From positions 246,547 through 310,546 of the forward strand of contig PAJV01000077.1 of the NCBI GenBank assembly GCA_002706765.1: a DNA stretch of 64,000 bases, read 5' to 3'. This document shows positions 55,385-64,000 of this stretch, piece after piece; the stretch's first letter is position 1; every line of letters starts with the position of its first letter. The translations under genes were made by a program, and so were the position numbers. The notes under the pieces are model-generated. The model was not told the DNA's origin. It made no database searches and worked only from the letters and a program-made list of their open reading frames with translations. This stretch comes from Gimesia sp. GTDB lineage: Bacteria; Planctomycetota; Planctomycetia; Planctomycetales; Planctomycetaceae.

Positions 55385-57445
55385 TCAGGCGGCATCGCTG
55401 TTCTTTTTGGTATCGCCGCGAGCAAAAATGCTGGCAACGTACTGCAGGACGTCTGTCGCAGATTCTTCGTCGTAACCATAATTTCGGATGAGCCGTGCTT
55501 TGACGATGTCGATCTTTTCCTGTGTTTCAGAATCGACAACATTCGAAACCAGACTCGTCAGCTTGATCGTATCCTTCTGATCCTCGAACAGTTTCATTTC
55601 GAGGGCCTTTTGCAGACGATCGTTGGTTTTGTAATCGAACGATTTACCATCCAGTGACAGGGCACCAATGTAGTTCATGATCTCACGACGGAAATCATCC
55701 TTCCTGGTGTCCGGGATATCAATTCGTTCTTCAATGGAACGCATCAGGCGTTCATCCGGTTCTTCATATTCGCCGGTGAATTTGTTTTTCACGCGTTCTT
55801 TCTGCGTGTACGCCTTCACGTTATCCAGATAGTTGCCACACAGTCGCGTGAGTGCTTCTTCGTCGGCGGCAATCGCACGCTGAACTTCGTTCTTCACGAT
55901 ATCGGTATACTCTTCCTTCACGACAGTGATGAGTTGACGGTAATGGTCACGCATATCATCGTTGGCAATCAGCGAATGATGCTTCAAGCCTTCTTCCAGT
56001 TCGTTGAGCAACATGAACGGATTCAGGTTGGAACTATGCGAGTTAACCACCAGGGCATTCGAAATTTTGTCCTGCACATAGCGGGGTGAAATTCCAAACA
56101 GACCTTCGGACTTGGCTTCCTTGCGCAGCTGTTCCACGTTTTCCGTAGTAAAACCCGGCAGGGATTTGCCGTTATACAGGTTCATTTTCTGGATTAACGT
56201 CAGGCCGTGATGCTTGGGGGTTTCCAGACGCGTGAGGACCGCCCACATCGCGGCTATTTCCAGCGTATGCGGGGCGATGTGTTTACCACGGACCCGCTTG
56301 GTATTGTAATCCTTCTCGTAAATCTTGACTTCTTCACTCAGCTTCGTGACGTACGGCACATCGATTTTCACCGTACGGTCGCGTAATGCTTCCATGAATT
56401 CGTTGGACTGCAGCCGACGGTATTCCGGTTCGTTCGTGTGACCGATAATGACGGTGTCGATATCGGTCTGCGCGAATTTCTTCGGCTTGATTTTATGCTC
56501 CTGTGAAGCCCCCAAAAGGTCGTACAGAAACGCGACGTCCAATTTGAGGACTTCGATAAATTCGATCAGTCCCCGGTTGGAGACGTTAAATTCGCCATCA
56601 AAGTTAAATGCACGTGGATCACTTTCACTGCCGTACTGGGCGATTTTACGATAATTGATATCGCCGGTCAGTTCGGTGGAATCCTGGTTCTTCTCGTCTT
56701 TGGGCTGGAACGTACCGATGCCGATCCGATCCTGCTCCGAGAAGGTAATGCGTTTGACCACGATCTGATCCATGACTTTAGTCCAGTCGCCATTCGCTTT
56801 TTCAAGTCGTTCATTGAAGATGAAGCGACTGAGCGGGCAGACTTCCCCCGAGATTTCCACGCCGTAGCCGGTATCAGTGTCAGGATCTCGGCCGGCATTC
56901 AGGTAATCGCAGATTTCCTTGCGGTTTACCAGTGGTACCAGCTGCAGCGGGTCACCGTTCATCGGGTCCCAGAGGATCGTACCGTCTTCCTCTTTCCAGC
57001 CGAAACTGTAAAGGGCACCTTCTTCGGTGCGGGAATAGCGTTCGAGCCCCTGCTTCAGCAGGCGGGCGATGGTACTTTTGGAACTGCCGACCGGTCCATG
57101 CAGTAACAGTACGCGGCGTTCACTGCCGTACTTGAGGGCAGCCGACTTGAACACGTTGACCAGTTCCATCAGCGGTTTGGAGAGGCCGAAGATGCCATCT
57201 TTGCCGTCGTTTACGGGGTCGTCAAAGAAGCGATACCGGAGCAGGCCTTTTTTACCTTCGACCGGGTAGGTTCCATAGCTCATGATCATATCATAAACAC
57301 GTTGGAACGCCGTTCGCGTCACCCGGGGATCCTGTCGAACAATATCGAGGTACTCTTCGAAAGAGCCCTGCCAGTGTTCCTGAAGAAATGAGTCCGCATT
57401 CAGCTGACTCGAGATTTGATTTAAGATTGATCGACCATTTTCCAT
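55385..57445 (-). CDS. prkA: PrkA family serine protein kinase / AAA+ protein
   Basis: The 686-aa protein has an AAA+ N-terminal part with Walker A in [13 protein letters not shown] (about residue 110) and the PrkA-specific C-terminal half. Conserved blocks include [16 protein letters not shown]-like [31 protein letters not shown] and [15 protein letters not shown]. PrkA proteins are described both as Ser/Thr kinases and as AAA+ proteases active in starvation and stress. The ATG at 57445 has a very strong AGGAGGAGGAG site, so I use it instead of the longer frame from 57502. It is the first gene of the cluster with DUF444 and SpoVR. Confidence 0.95.
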   Translation of the reverse strand: MENGRSILNQISSQLNADSFLQEHWQGSFEEYLDIVRQDPRVTRTAFQRVYDMIMSYGTYPVEGKKGLLRYRFFDDPVNDGKDGIFGLSKPLMELVNVFKSAALKYGSERRVLLLHGPVGSSKSTIARLLKQGLERYSRTEEGALYSFGWKEEDGTILWDPMNGDPLQLVPLVNRKEICDYLNAGRDPDTDTGYGVEISGEVCPLSRFIFNERLEKANGDWTKVMDQIVVKRITFSEQDRIGIGTFQPKDEKNQDSTELTGDINYRKIAQYGSESDPRAFNFDGEFNVSNRGLIEFIEVLKLDVAFLYDLLGASQEHKIKPKKFAQTDIDTVIIGHTNEPEYRRLQSNEFMEALRDRTVKIDVPYVTKLSEEVKIYEKDYNTKRVRGKHIAPHTLEIAAMWAVLTRLETPKHHGLTLIQKMNLYNGKSLPGFTTENVEQLRKEAKSEGLFGISPRYVQDKISNALVVNSHSSNLNPFMLLNELEEGLKHHSLIANDDMRDHYRQLITVVKEEYTDIVKNEVQRAIAADEEALTRLCGNYLDNVKAYTQKERVKNKFTGEYEEPDERLMRSIEERIDIPDTRKDDFRREIMNYIGALSLDGKSFDYKTNDRLQKALEMKLFEDQKDTIKLTSLVSNVVDSETQEKIDIVKARLIRNYGYDEESATDVLQYVASIFARGDTKKNSDAA

Positions 57446-58204
57446 GGGACTCCTCCTCCTGGCGTAACGAGTGGCATTCCTGCCTGTCGATTTATCGGCC
57501 AATAAGTTCGAGGTAATTTGATAAGGGAAATGTTTCTAAAGTGCGAGAGCCTTTCACTGTGTTCAGAATATTCAGTATCAAACAAGACACGCATGGCGCA
57601 GGGATAGTTCCCTCAATCAAATAAAATTGAATTGAGGTTGTTTAAAGGACCGTCCATGGCCAACACCTAATTGTAAAAGTGGGATTATCGTGTGGACGTG
57701 ACTCGAGCATTTTCAGGGCATGCCACACAGGAATGTCAGGGACCTAATATCATGTTTCGAGCGTTACCATTATTTCCCACGCCATCGTTTGAGACAATAC
57801 CAATATTCAAGTCTGAGATTTTCGTCACGAAAAACGGACACACATAAAAGGCTGTAAGTAACTAATTGTCAACCAGTTAGAAAACATGCCAGAACAAGCG
57901 AGGTTTCCGTGAATGCACGACGGGAACCGCTGAACGGGCAGGTTCGGTGCAGATTAGACAGACTGGATTTACTTTAGATACTGGAGCACATCACATTTCA
58001 CCACAGCGTCTTTCAATCTGTTGAACACGGTCCAAATGACCCTGGAGACGCTACGGTAAAACTGGACACAGTCTAAGAAAGGCAACCCGCTTTCATCGGC
58101 ACTCTTCTTACGAAAAAGGCAGCGGAAACAGCAATAATATTTTTTCGATTTTTACTGTCAGTGGTGACACCGTTAAAAACCAGATGTGTCTACTTCTGGT
58201 GCGA
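57446..58204. other. Intergenic region upstream of prkA
   Basis: About 760 bp. It must hold the prkA promoter. A 10-bp hairpin with one bulge (CCTCAATCAA with TTG-A-ATTGAGG, 57,611-57,637) lies about 165 bp before the prkA start and might be part of its leader. Element copy C is at 57,981. I see no gene. Confidence 0.45.
57981..58073 (+). repeat. Dispersed 94-bp hairpin element, copy C
   Basis: Runs from CTGGAGCACATCAC to CTGGACACAGTC on the + strand. The stem AGCGTCT pairs with AGACGCT and the apical hairpin is GGTC-CAAAT-GACC, perfectly paired. It lies about 130 bp beyond the stop of the convergent ceramidase-like gene. Confidence 0.8.
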
Positions 58205-59524
58205 TCAAGGTGTGAGCAGAGAATGGACCAGCTTCATAATCCGATCTTCCACACCAGGTTGAAAGGGACCGTGAATGCCGAAGTACTTCATGGCTCCGCC
58301 CCCTTCATAGCCCCCCTCTTTCAAAACCCGTTCCGAGGGTACATAGGCAAAAACTTCATTACAGTAGCCCGCAACCCAGATCTGACGTGGGGATAATTCC
58401 TCGTGCAGTCGGATGGCATAATCAATCACGGTTTCTCCACCGAGCCCGATCAGCGTCAGATCATTGCCAAACTCGATCACCTGGGCTGAGAAGGGATAAG
58501 CATCCGGAATTGTTCCCTGCTGATCCAGCTGCTTGAGCAGGTGTTTTGTGAGCCGCTGGGAATAGACGTCCCCCTGACCCTGCCGGGCCAGCAGTTCCTC
58601 GCGCGAAGGTGGTTTCGTAAATGGTAAATCCGTTCGCTGAAATTTCACCGTGAGCGGGCCATCAACGGCTTTCAAAGGCTCAGCCAGTGCCCGCGTGACA
58701 GCCGCGGCCAGAGAACGACCATGCTGCTCCGCCAGTTCGCGCGTCCCCCGGGGATTCGGATTGGCATCTCCCCCGCACCCCAGCAGGAATAGCGCGGTGA
58801 CGCCGGGATATTGCTTTTCCAGTTCGATCTGTGCAAAGCCGGCGTAGTCACCACAGTATTCAAAAAACGCCAGCGTCGTATTATGACAGGCGTATCCGAA
58901 CAGAATCGCCTGGAGCTTCCCTGCAGGATCGCTGATTTTGAGGACCGGCACGGTATGATCGACGGGACCATCCGGATTAATGCGACCGCGACGGTTCATC
59001 GCAAACGAGGCCTGGTCTTCGCTGTAGCTCAGTTGTGCCGGTTTCAGCGATCTGCTAGCGGAAACAATGACTTTCACCAGTTTCTCTTCGAGCACTTTCG
59101 CATAGTGATCGACGTCCTGCTGCTGCTCAGAAGTGAAGTCATACGCCAGCGGCGCACAGCCACGTACAACCGGTGAACAATGCGTGTGCGAGGAATTGAG
59201 CAGGATCTGTTTGCGGGTCATTCCCGTCTCCCGGGCAACACGGGCACTGACGGCATCAGACAGTTCCCGCGTCAAACCAATCAGATCGGTAGTCACAATC
59301 GCGGCCCGGTTGCCACGTTCGTCTTTGAAAACGAGTGCTTTGGCCCATAAGGGATGAGTCGTCCCTTCAGCCGGTTTTGTACGTGAGGCATAGCCGGCCA
59401 GCCAGATTTTTTTTGCGGGCGTAATGTCGATTCGCGCTACGCCAACCTGCCAGTCAGAGGCATGAAGGGGAACCTGACCACAGACGATAACCACAGCCAG
59501 CCAGGACAGAATCATTCTTAACAT
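58205..59524 (-). CDS. Neutral/alkaline ceramidase-like secreted protein
   Basis: The 439-aa protein has a signal peptide (about 1-23) and the N-terminal domain of neutral/alkaline non-lysosomal ceramidases. It shows VGVARIDITPAKKIWLAGYASR, IVTTDLIGL, SHTHCSP with the zinc His pair (about residues 112-118), FGYACHNTTL with another His, and GGCGGDANPNPRG-like LLGCGGDANPNPRG. It lacks the large C-terminal domain of full ceramidases (about 650-700 aa), like many planctomycete homologues, so ceramide as substrate is uncertain. GAGGTGA lies before the ATG. Confidence 0.87.
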   Translation of the reverse strand: MLRMILSWLAVVIVCGQVPLHASDWQVGVARIDITPAKKIWLAGYASRTKPAEGTTHPLWAKALVFKDERGNRAAIVTTDLIGLTRELSDAVSARVARETGMTRKQILLNSSHTHCSPVVRGCAPLAYDFTSEQQQDVDHYAKVLEEKLVKVIVSASRSLKPAQLSYSEDQASFAMNRRGRINPDGPVDHTVPVLKISDPAGKLQAILFGYACHNTTLAFFEYCGDYAGFAQIELEKQYPGVTALFLLGCGGDANPNPRGTRELAEQHGRSLAAAVTRALAEPLKAVDGPLTVKFQRTDLPFTKPPSREELLARQGQGDVYSQRLTKHLLKQLDQQGTIPDAYPFSAQVIEFGNDLTLIGLGGETVIDYAIRLHEELSPRQIWVAGYCNEVFAYVPSERVLKEGGYEGGGAMKYFGIHGPFQPGVEDRIMKLVHSLLTP

Positions 59525-59707
59525 GCAGTCACCTCGTCATTTCACAGCAGGAGAATTCTCAATACACCGACTCGATATTTACCGCTGATTTATCCTAACA
59601 TCGTCACCAGCGAATGCGAAGCCCGAGGGACTGCTTCCGATGTTGACAAACGCGGTTCTCAAGCTACCATGTCGCCAGCAAGCACCATCTGCAGATTTCT
59701 ATCTTGA

Positions 59708-60718
<1,011 letters not shown>

Positions 60719-60737
60719 TCGACTTTTGATCTGAATC

Positions 60738-61493
60738 CTACTTGAGTGTATCCAGCACCTGGTTCAGATACTGCTTTACCTGGGGATCGACTTTTTCATA
60801 CCCTTTGTCTGAGCGGGGTTGTCCCATTGCGTGCCGCATCGCGTTGTGCATCAGGTAGCGACCGGTGTCGGTTTTCATGTGGATCGCATCACGGTAGATG
60901 TCGGTGATCTCGTCGAAGGGAGCTTTGTTGTTTTCAATATCCGCATTCACCTGGTCCAGCAGATCAATGGCGTGGGTCTGTTTGAATTTCCGGTCGGGAT
61001 ACTTTTTCTGCAGAGCGGCCAGTAACGCGTTGATATAAGCGGGGCTGTGCTGCATTTTTCCGGAGGTCTCTTTGCTGGCGTATTCTTTCGCGCGCGTTTC
61101 ACTTCTGGCCCAGCCGGTATGAATAATAAAGGTTGCCCCGGGTTGCATTTCCACCCATTTGGAAATCGTGGCGAGATCTTCATCCAGTGTCGCACCATAG
61201 TGGGACTGCACGGAAATCAGGTCGTACTGTTTTTCCTGCAGTGCCTGTGGCCAGAGCGTTGACGTTTTCACACAAGGCATTTCCGGATGCGCCATGATGT
61301 AAGGCAGACTCTTGCCACAATCGACGTGCCACTGCACATCCCCATCCAGCAGGGAAGGAGCCGTATCCCAGGTCAGCGAATTACCGATCAGAAAATAACT
61401 TTTGGCTTTATCTTCCGCCTGGAGCGCCGTCTCGCTCGAGACAAACCAGAGTGTGATGAAACAGACAGCAAACAGGGAAAGTGGCTTCAGCAT
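60738..61493 (-). CDS. SGNH/GDSL hydrolase-like secreted protein
   Basis: The 251-aa protein has a signal peptide (about 1-26). Block I of the SGNH group appears as YFLIGNSLTWD (Ser of GNS, about residue 38) and a final block with Asp and His in YRDAIHMKTDTGRYL (about 200-214). The oxyanion Gly and Asn blocks are less clear, so the enzyme may be an acyl or carbohydrate esterase with an unusual pocket. The substrate is unknown. It is convergent with the deaminase gene and has a 310-bp gap on its 5' side. Confidence 0.72.
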   Translation of the reverse strand: MLKPLSLFAVCFITLWFVSSETALQAEDKAKSYFLIGNSLTWDTAPSLLDGDVQWHVDCGKSLPYIMAHPEMPCVKTSTLWPQALQEKQYDLISVQSHYGATLDEDLATISKWVEMQPGATFIIHTGWARSETRAKEYASKETSGKMQHSPAYINALLAALQKKYPDRKFKQTHAIDLLDQVNADIENNKAPFDEITDIYRDAIHMKTDTGRYLMHNAMRHAMGQPRSDKGYEKVDPQVKQYLNQVLDTLK

Positions 61494-61803
61494 CTGATCT
61501 GGCCCTTTGTATTATGAATTATAGAAAATGTTTATTACGACAATTCGAATCGTTTTGATAAGATTGTTCAAGTGTTTGTGGCTGAAAAGAAGATCAGTCA
61601 GTCATATTAGCCTGTATCCGGGTTTAGTCTGACGTCTTCCTGAAAATAACAAAGGTGAAGTAATATTACTTTGTATTAGACACGAAAACGCAACGGTTAC
61701 AATCCCGACTTGGAGCGGTTCCAGGCTGATCCCTATGGGAAATTTTAGTTTGACAGTAAAAGCCGAAGTAATTCGATCTGTTTCGGGTCAGGAGAAAATC
61801 TGA
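61494..61803. other. Divergent intergenic region
   Basis: 310 bp between the SGNH-type gene and the small membrane protein gene. No gene or clear hairpin is visible. Confidence 0.4.
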
Positions 61804-62265
61804 ATGGCGACCACGAAAGCAGTAACAAAGGTGAGAGTCGATGGAATGATCATTTGCATTTTCGTAAGCGTCCTGCTTGCCGGGTTATGGATGCGCAGCT
61901 TTACATACAGTGAAGAATTCGTCTGCAGGGCATTCAACTCCAGAACCTTCGGTGTCTGGTCCGGCGTGGGGCGTATTGTCCTCACGTTGCATCCACAATC
62001 GGCTGGTGACGTTGGCATCAATTATCTCGGACCCTGGGATCAGAGTTATCGATGGCAAACCACGCAGCAGCGAATGGACCGAGCCACCCAGGCAATGCTG
62101 GGCTTTGGAGCAGGCACACTCTCGAACGGGCAGTTCCGGCTGATGATACCGTATTGGTTTCCAGTACTCTTCGCCGCAAGCCTGGTTGCGGCTTGTGGTA
62201 TCAGTCCACTGCTATTCTGGCTAAGCAGGATACAGGTTACATCCAATCGCGAACAACAACCTTGA
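61804..62265 (+). CDS. Small membrane protein, unknown
   Basis: The 153-aa protein has two hydrophobic segments, about residues 15-35 (IICIFVSVLLAGLWM) and 122-142 (FPVLFAASLVAACGISPLLFW). About 85 residues between them probably lie outside the cytoplasm, or in the cytoplasm if the topology is reversed. I do not recognise the family. CAGGAG lies about 10 nt before the ATG. It ends 12 bp before the tRNA fragment that marks the left edge of the integrated segment. Confidence 0.65.
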   Translation: MATTKAVTKVRVDGMIICIFVSVLLAGLWMRSFTYSEEFVCRAFNSRTFGVWSGVGRIVLTLHPQSAGDVGINYLGPWDQSYRWQTTQQRMDRATQAMLGFGAGTLSNGQFRLMIPYWFPVLFAASLVAACGISPLLFWLSRIQVTSNREQQP

Positions 62266-62277
62266 GATGTCTAAAAG

Positions 62278-62322
62278 TACCCCCGGCAGGGTTCGAACCT
62301 GCGACCTATGCTTTAGGAAAGC
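62278..62322 (-). pseudogene. 3' fragment of a tRNA-Arg(CCT) gene, probable attachment site
   Basis: On the minus strand the sequence runs from an anticodon stem-loop remnant (GC-TTTCCTAA-AGC; loop TTCCTAA gives anticodon CCT) through AGGTC. It continues through an intact T-arm (GCAGG-TTCGAAC-CCTGC) to the acceptor 3' strand CGGGGGT and A. The 5' half (D-arm and matching ACCCCCG acceptor strand) is missing. This fits an att site made by integration into the 3' end of a tRNA-Arg gene. The genes to the right fit an integrated element. A functional tRNA is unlikely here. Confidence 0.6.
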
Positions 62323-62574
62323 TAACCTACCCGGGTACCCAAAATGCTACCAAAGGCCAATCACTACATACAAGGCACTGTTCTGAAATTGTTATTCATA
62401 TTGACTGCCTATAAAATGGACCGTGAATACCATGCGGTGGCTTGTGTTGTGACCATTATTGTGACCAGTTGATTTTTACCGGGTGGGAGTAGCTCTCCCG
62501 TTGGTCGGCTCTGGGGTGAAGAATCATCCGTCATTCCCAGAGACGACCGGCCCGGGCTTTTAAGGATGATGCAG

Positions 62575-63390
62575 ATGAAACCTATCAGAATACCAATCCC
62601 AGAGAATTCGCCTCTGGGTTTATTTATTGATGAATCAACTCTGGCAGAGGAAATTATAGAAGCCATTTTCATTGAGGATGGAATTGAGTCACTGGCCGGG
62701 GGTTCTCCAAAATTCCTAGCGTTCTATTTCTGGGCTCCGACTGGTTTGTGTTTCTGGGAGTATGAAGACATTATCTCAGCCTGTGACAGTAATACTCATA
62801 ATGTTTGCGAAATGCAGTTCTCGATTGATGGTGAAGAAACCGTATTACTACATCCAACAGCACATTCATGCGTTGGGGAATTTATGCTTATGGTCGGGGA
62901 ACACTTACTAAGAGGTGCTGAAGGTGGAATCTCGCTTGACGGTTCATGGAGTGATAGCAGTGAATGGAACAGAGACTATCTGTCTGCGACAGAGTTTATG
63001 AAGCAGAACGAGGATTCAATTCGCTACCGTCTATCTGAAATCGAGTTCTCCCCATATGCTGCAACATTAGTTCGATCGATCCTTCGAAGGGAACGCGCGA
63101 TTGTATTGAATAACTACTATGATTGCATTGACCCTGGATCTGATCTTCCACAGGAAATTTCCAATCAAGAGACATATGGAATTAAAGAACTGCGAGAATG
63201 GTTTGGTTATCCAGACTACCGCATATTGAAAGTGTACATCAAAGAATCAAATTTATTCGATGATGTGAATGGTGAGCAGTTCAATAAAACTGAAGTGTAT
63301 AATCTCGTCAGGTACATGCAAAGTCGCAGGTTGACTGGTACCTACAAAATCAATGCCGAGAAGATAATAAAGCGGTTTACCCCAGAATAA
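62575..63390 (+). CDS. Hypothetical protein of the integrated segment
   Basis: I do not recognise the family of this 271-aa protein. It has no signal peptide or membrane segment. The N-terminal half is acidic with many aromatic residues (LAFYFWAPTGLCFWEYEDI), and the C-terminal 100 residues look like a DNA-contact domain with Arg/Lys-rich helices (TLVRSILRRERAIVLNNYY; VRYMQSRRLTGTYKINAE). AAGGA lies 8 nt before ATG 62575, which I prefer to the two ATGs just upstream. It lies between the tRNA fragment and a terminator at 63,455, so it probably belongs to the mobile segment. Confidence 0.62.
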   Translation: MKPIRIPIPENSPLGLFIDESTLAEEIIEAIFIEDGIESLAGGSPKFLAFYFWAPTGLCFWEYEDIISACDSNTHNVCEMQFSIDGEETVLLHPTAHSCVGEFMLMVGEHLLRGAEGGISLDGSWSDSSEWNRDYLSATEFMKQNEDSIRYRLSEIEFSPYAATLVRSILRRERAIVLNNYYDCIDPGSDLPQEISNQETYGIKELREWFGYPDYRILKVYIKESNLFDDVNGEQFNKTEVYNLVRYMQSRRLTGTYKINAEKIIKRFTPE

Positions 63391-63454
63391 CGGCGCAAGA
63401 TTGCAGCATTCTGGCAATCTCAAAAGCATTCCCGCAATCCCGATATTTAAGCTC

Positions 63455-63484
63455 AAGACCAGTCTTCACAGGCTGGTCTTTTTT
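63455..63484 (+). terminator. Terminator after the 271-aa gene
   Basis: AAGACCAG pairs with CTGGTCTT around a 10-nt loop, followed by TTTTTT. It lies about 65 bp after the stop at 63,390. Confidence 0.85.
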
Positions 63485-63568
63485 CGTTTTGATTGCCTCA
63501 GTAACACAAGCCGTATTCAACGAGAACACAACGGCAATTCATTGGAACTGAAAGCAAGGGAGGCAATC

Positions 63569-63829
63569 ATGCCAGCGACGAAAACCAAAGAGCAGCCATC
63601 AACACAGTGGAAGACGACAGGACAGATTGAGCCTGACAGACTTTATTCACTGGAAGAGTTCAAGCGGGTAACAGGTCTTAAAGACTGGGCATTACGGCAG
63701 GCTCGTAGAGCGGGTTTGAAGATGCTGAAACTCGGAAACCGTAAGTTTGTCAAAGGGCAGGCTTTCATTGTTTTTCTGGAGAATCAGAATGAAACCCAAG
63801 AAACGGACAACGGCTCCGAGTGCTCGTAA
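63569..63829 (+). CDS. Excisionase-like HTH DNA-binding protein
   Basis: The 86-aa protein has a short helix-turn-helix block: LYSLEEFKRVTGLKDWALRQARRAGLKMLKLGNRKFVKG (start given by residues about 30-49). This winged-helix layout with a final strand and FLEN tail is the pattern of excisionase or plasmid-partition-type HTH proteins common in planctomycete mobile elements. The longer frame from 63401 crosses a terminator, so I use ATG 63569, where GGGAGG lies 6 nt upstream. It is followed by a terminator that overlaps its stop. Confidence 0.75.
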   Translation: MPATKTKEQPSTQWKTTGQIEPDRLYSLEEFKRVTGLKDWALRQARRAGLKMLKLGNRKFVKGQAFIVFLENQNETQETDNGSECS

Positions 63830-63846
63830 CACTCAGAGCCGTTTTT
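63809..63846 (+). terminator. Terminator overlapping the end of the HTH gene
   Basis: AACGGCTC-C-GAGTG pairs with CACTC-A-GAGCCGTT and is followed by TTTTT. The stop codon of the HTH gene lies inside the loop. Confidence 0.85.
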
Positions 63847-63882
63847 GTATCCATAGGACACAGCAATCAAGGTATCAGTATT

Positions 63883-64000
63883 ATGATCACATCTACCGAA
63901 AAAACAACCCCATTACGTAAAAGCCGATTCACTTTCTCTTCTATTGAACTGACGAAACCAGACCCTGCAGAGGTCACAGTCAGTCTCTTATTTCCCGGTC
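63883..64000 (+). CDS. Partial gene, runs off the right edge
   Basis: An ATG at 63883 opens a frame of at least 39 codons to the window end (starts MITSTEKTTPLRKSRF, later ELTKPDPAEVTVSL). It has no stop and no recognisable domain yet. It lies about 35 bp after the terminator at 63,846, in the mobile segment. No clear ribosome binding site is seen, so the start is tentative. Confidence 0.45.
   Translation, partial: MITSTEKTTPLRKSRFTFSSIELTKPDPAEVTVSLLFPG

Noticed and set aside
62278-62345. Functional tRNA gene
   Set aside because: The D-arm and the matching 5' acceptor strand are missing. ACCCGGG upstream pairs only partly with CGGGGGT, so a working tRNA is unlikely.
62052-62414. Open frame of 120 codons over the tRNA fragment
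   Set aside because: Its second half translates the tRNA-Arg fragment on the opposite strand (PPAGFEPATYALG is a well-known artefact of tRNA sequence), and it overlaps the 153-aa membrane protein gene.

Overview
The window looks like a chromosomal segment of a planctomycete, most probably Gimesia or a close relative in the Planctomycetaceae. This is inferred from gene content, not from a marker gene. The evidence is a DUF1501 gene paired with a DUF1549/DUF1553 cytochrome-type gene, a DUF1559 prepilin-like protein, a DUF1598 protein, a DUF6807 (PmoA-like) protein, a secreted sulfatase, two giant exoproteins with the planctomycete N-terminal LEDRTLLS signature, and excisionase-like HTH genes of the planctomycete type. 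Base composition is moderate, with clearly AT-richer patches at about 9.4-12.6 kb, 40.4-43.8 kb and 62.4-64 kb.

Layout. 0.1-9.4 kb: DUF1598 membrane-anchored protein, secreted sulfatase, glgC, a methyltransferase, an APC permease and a secreted esterase. The sulfatase-glgC gap holds a candidate small RNA with a C-rich loop. 9.4-13.4 kb: an AT-rich, defence-type patch with a SIR2-domain protein, a 271-aa helical protein and a field of small REP-like hairpins. 13.4-21.7 kb: CPBP protease, Tat-exported amidohydrolase, DUF11 protein, then a + strand run of PhoD-like phosphatase, DUF6807 protein and two overlapping TIM-barrel hydrolase genes, the second lacking the N-terminal metal ligands. 21.7-34.4 kb: a shortened SecA paralogue divergent from two giant secreted proteins, with a perfect FNR/CRP-type palindrome between them. 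34.5-39.9 kb: housekeeping genes (dusB, maf, zinc-ribbon protein, DUF1559 protein, hslV-hslU). 40.4-45.1 kb: a large HEAT-repeat-like protein, a YciI-like protein and an HD phosphohydrolase. 45.7-51.9 kb: the DUF1501/DUF1553 pair and an IclR regulator with an aminotransferase. 52-57.5 kb: the conserved PrkA kinase-DUF444-SpoVR cluster plus a fourth small gene. 58.2-62.3 kb: ceramidase-like protein, adenine/adenosine deaminase, SGNH-type protein and a small membrane protein. 62.28 kb to the end: a 3' tRNA-Arg(CCT) fragment followed by genes typical of an integrated element, including an excisionase-like HTH protein; the last gene runs off the window.

The most notable non-coding observation is a roughly 94-bp dispersed element present three times (36.2, 44.0 and 58.0 kb). 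It folds into a long imperfect hairpin with an apical CAAAT loop, and the copies show compensatory substitutions in the stem. One copy ends 3 nt before the maf start codon. Starts were adjusted where the longest frame began at TTG or lacked a ribosome binding site. All functional calls come from reading the sequence and remembered family signatures; no database search was run.
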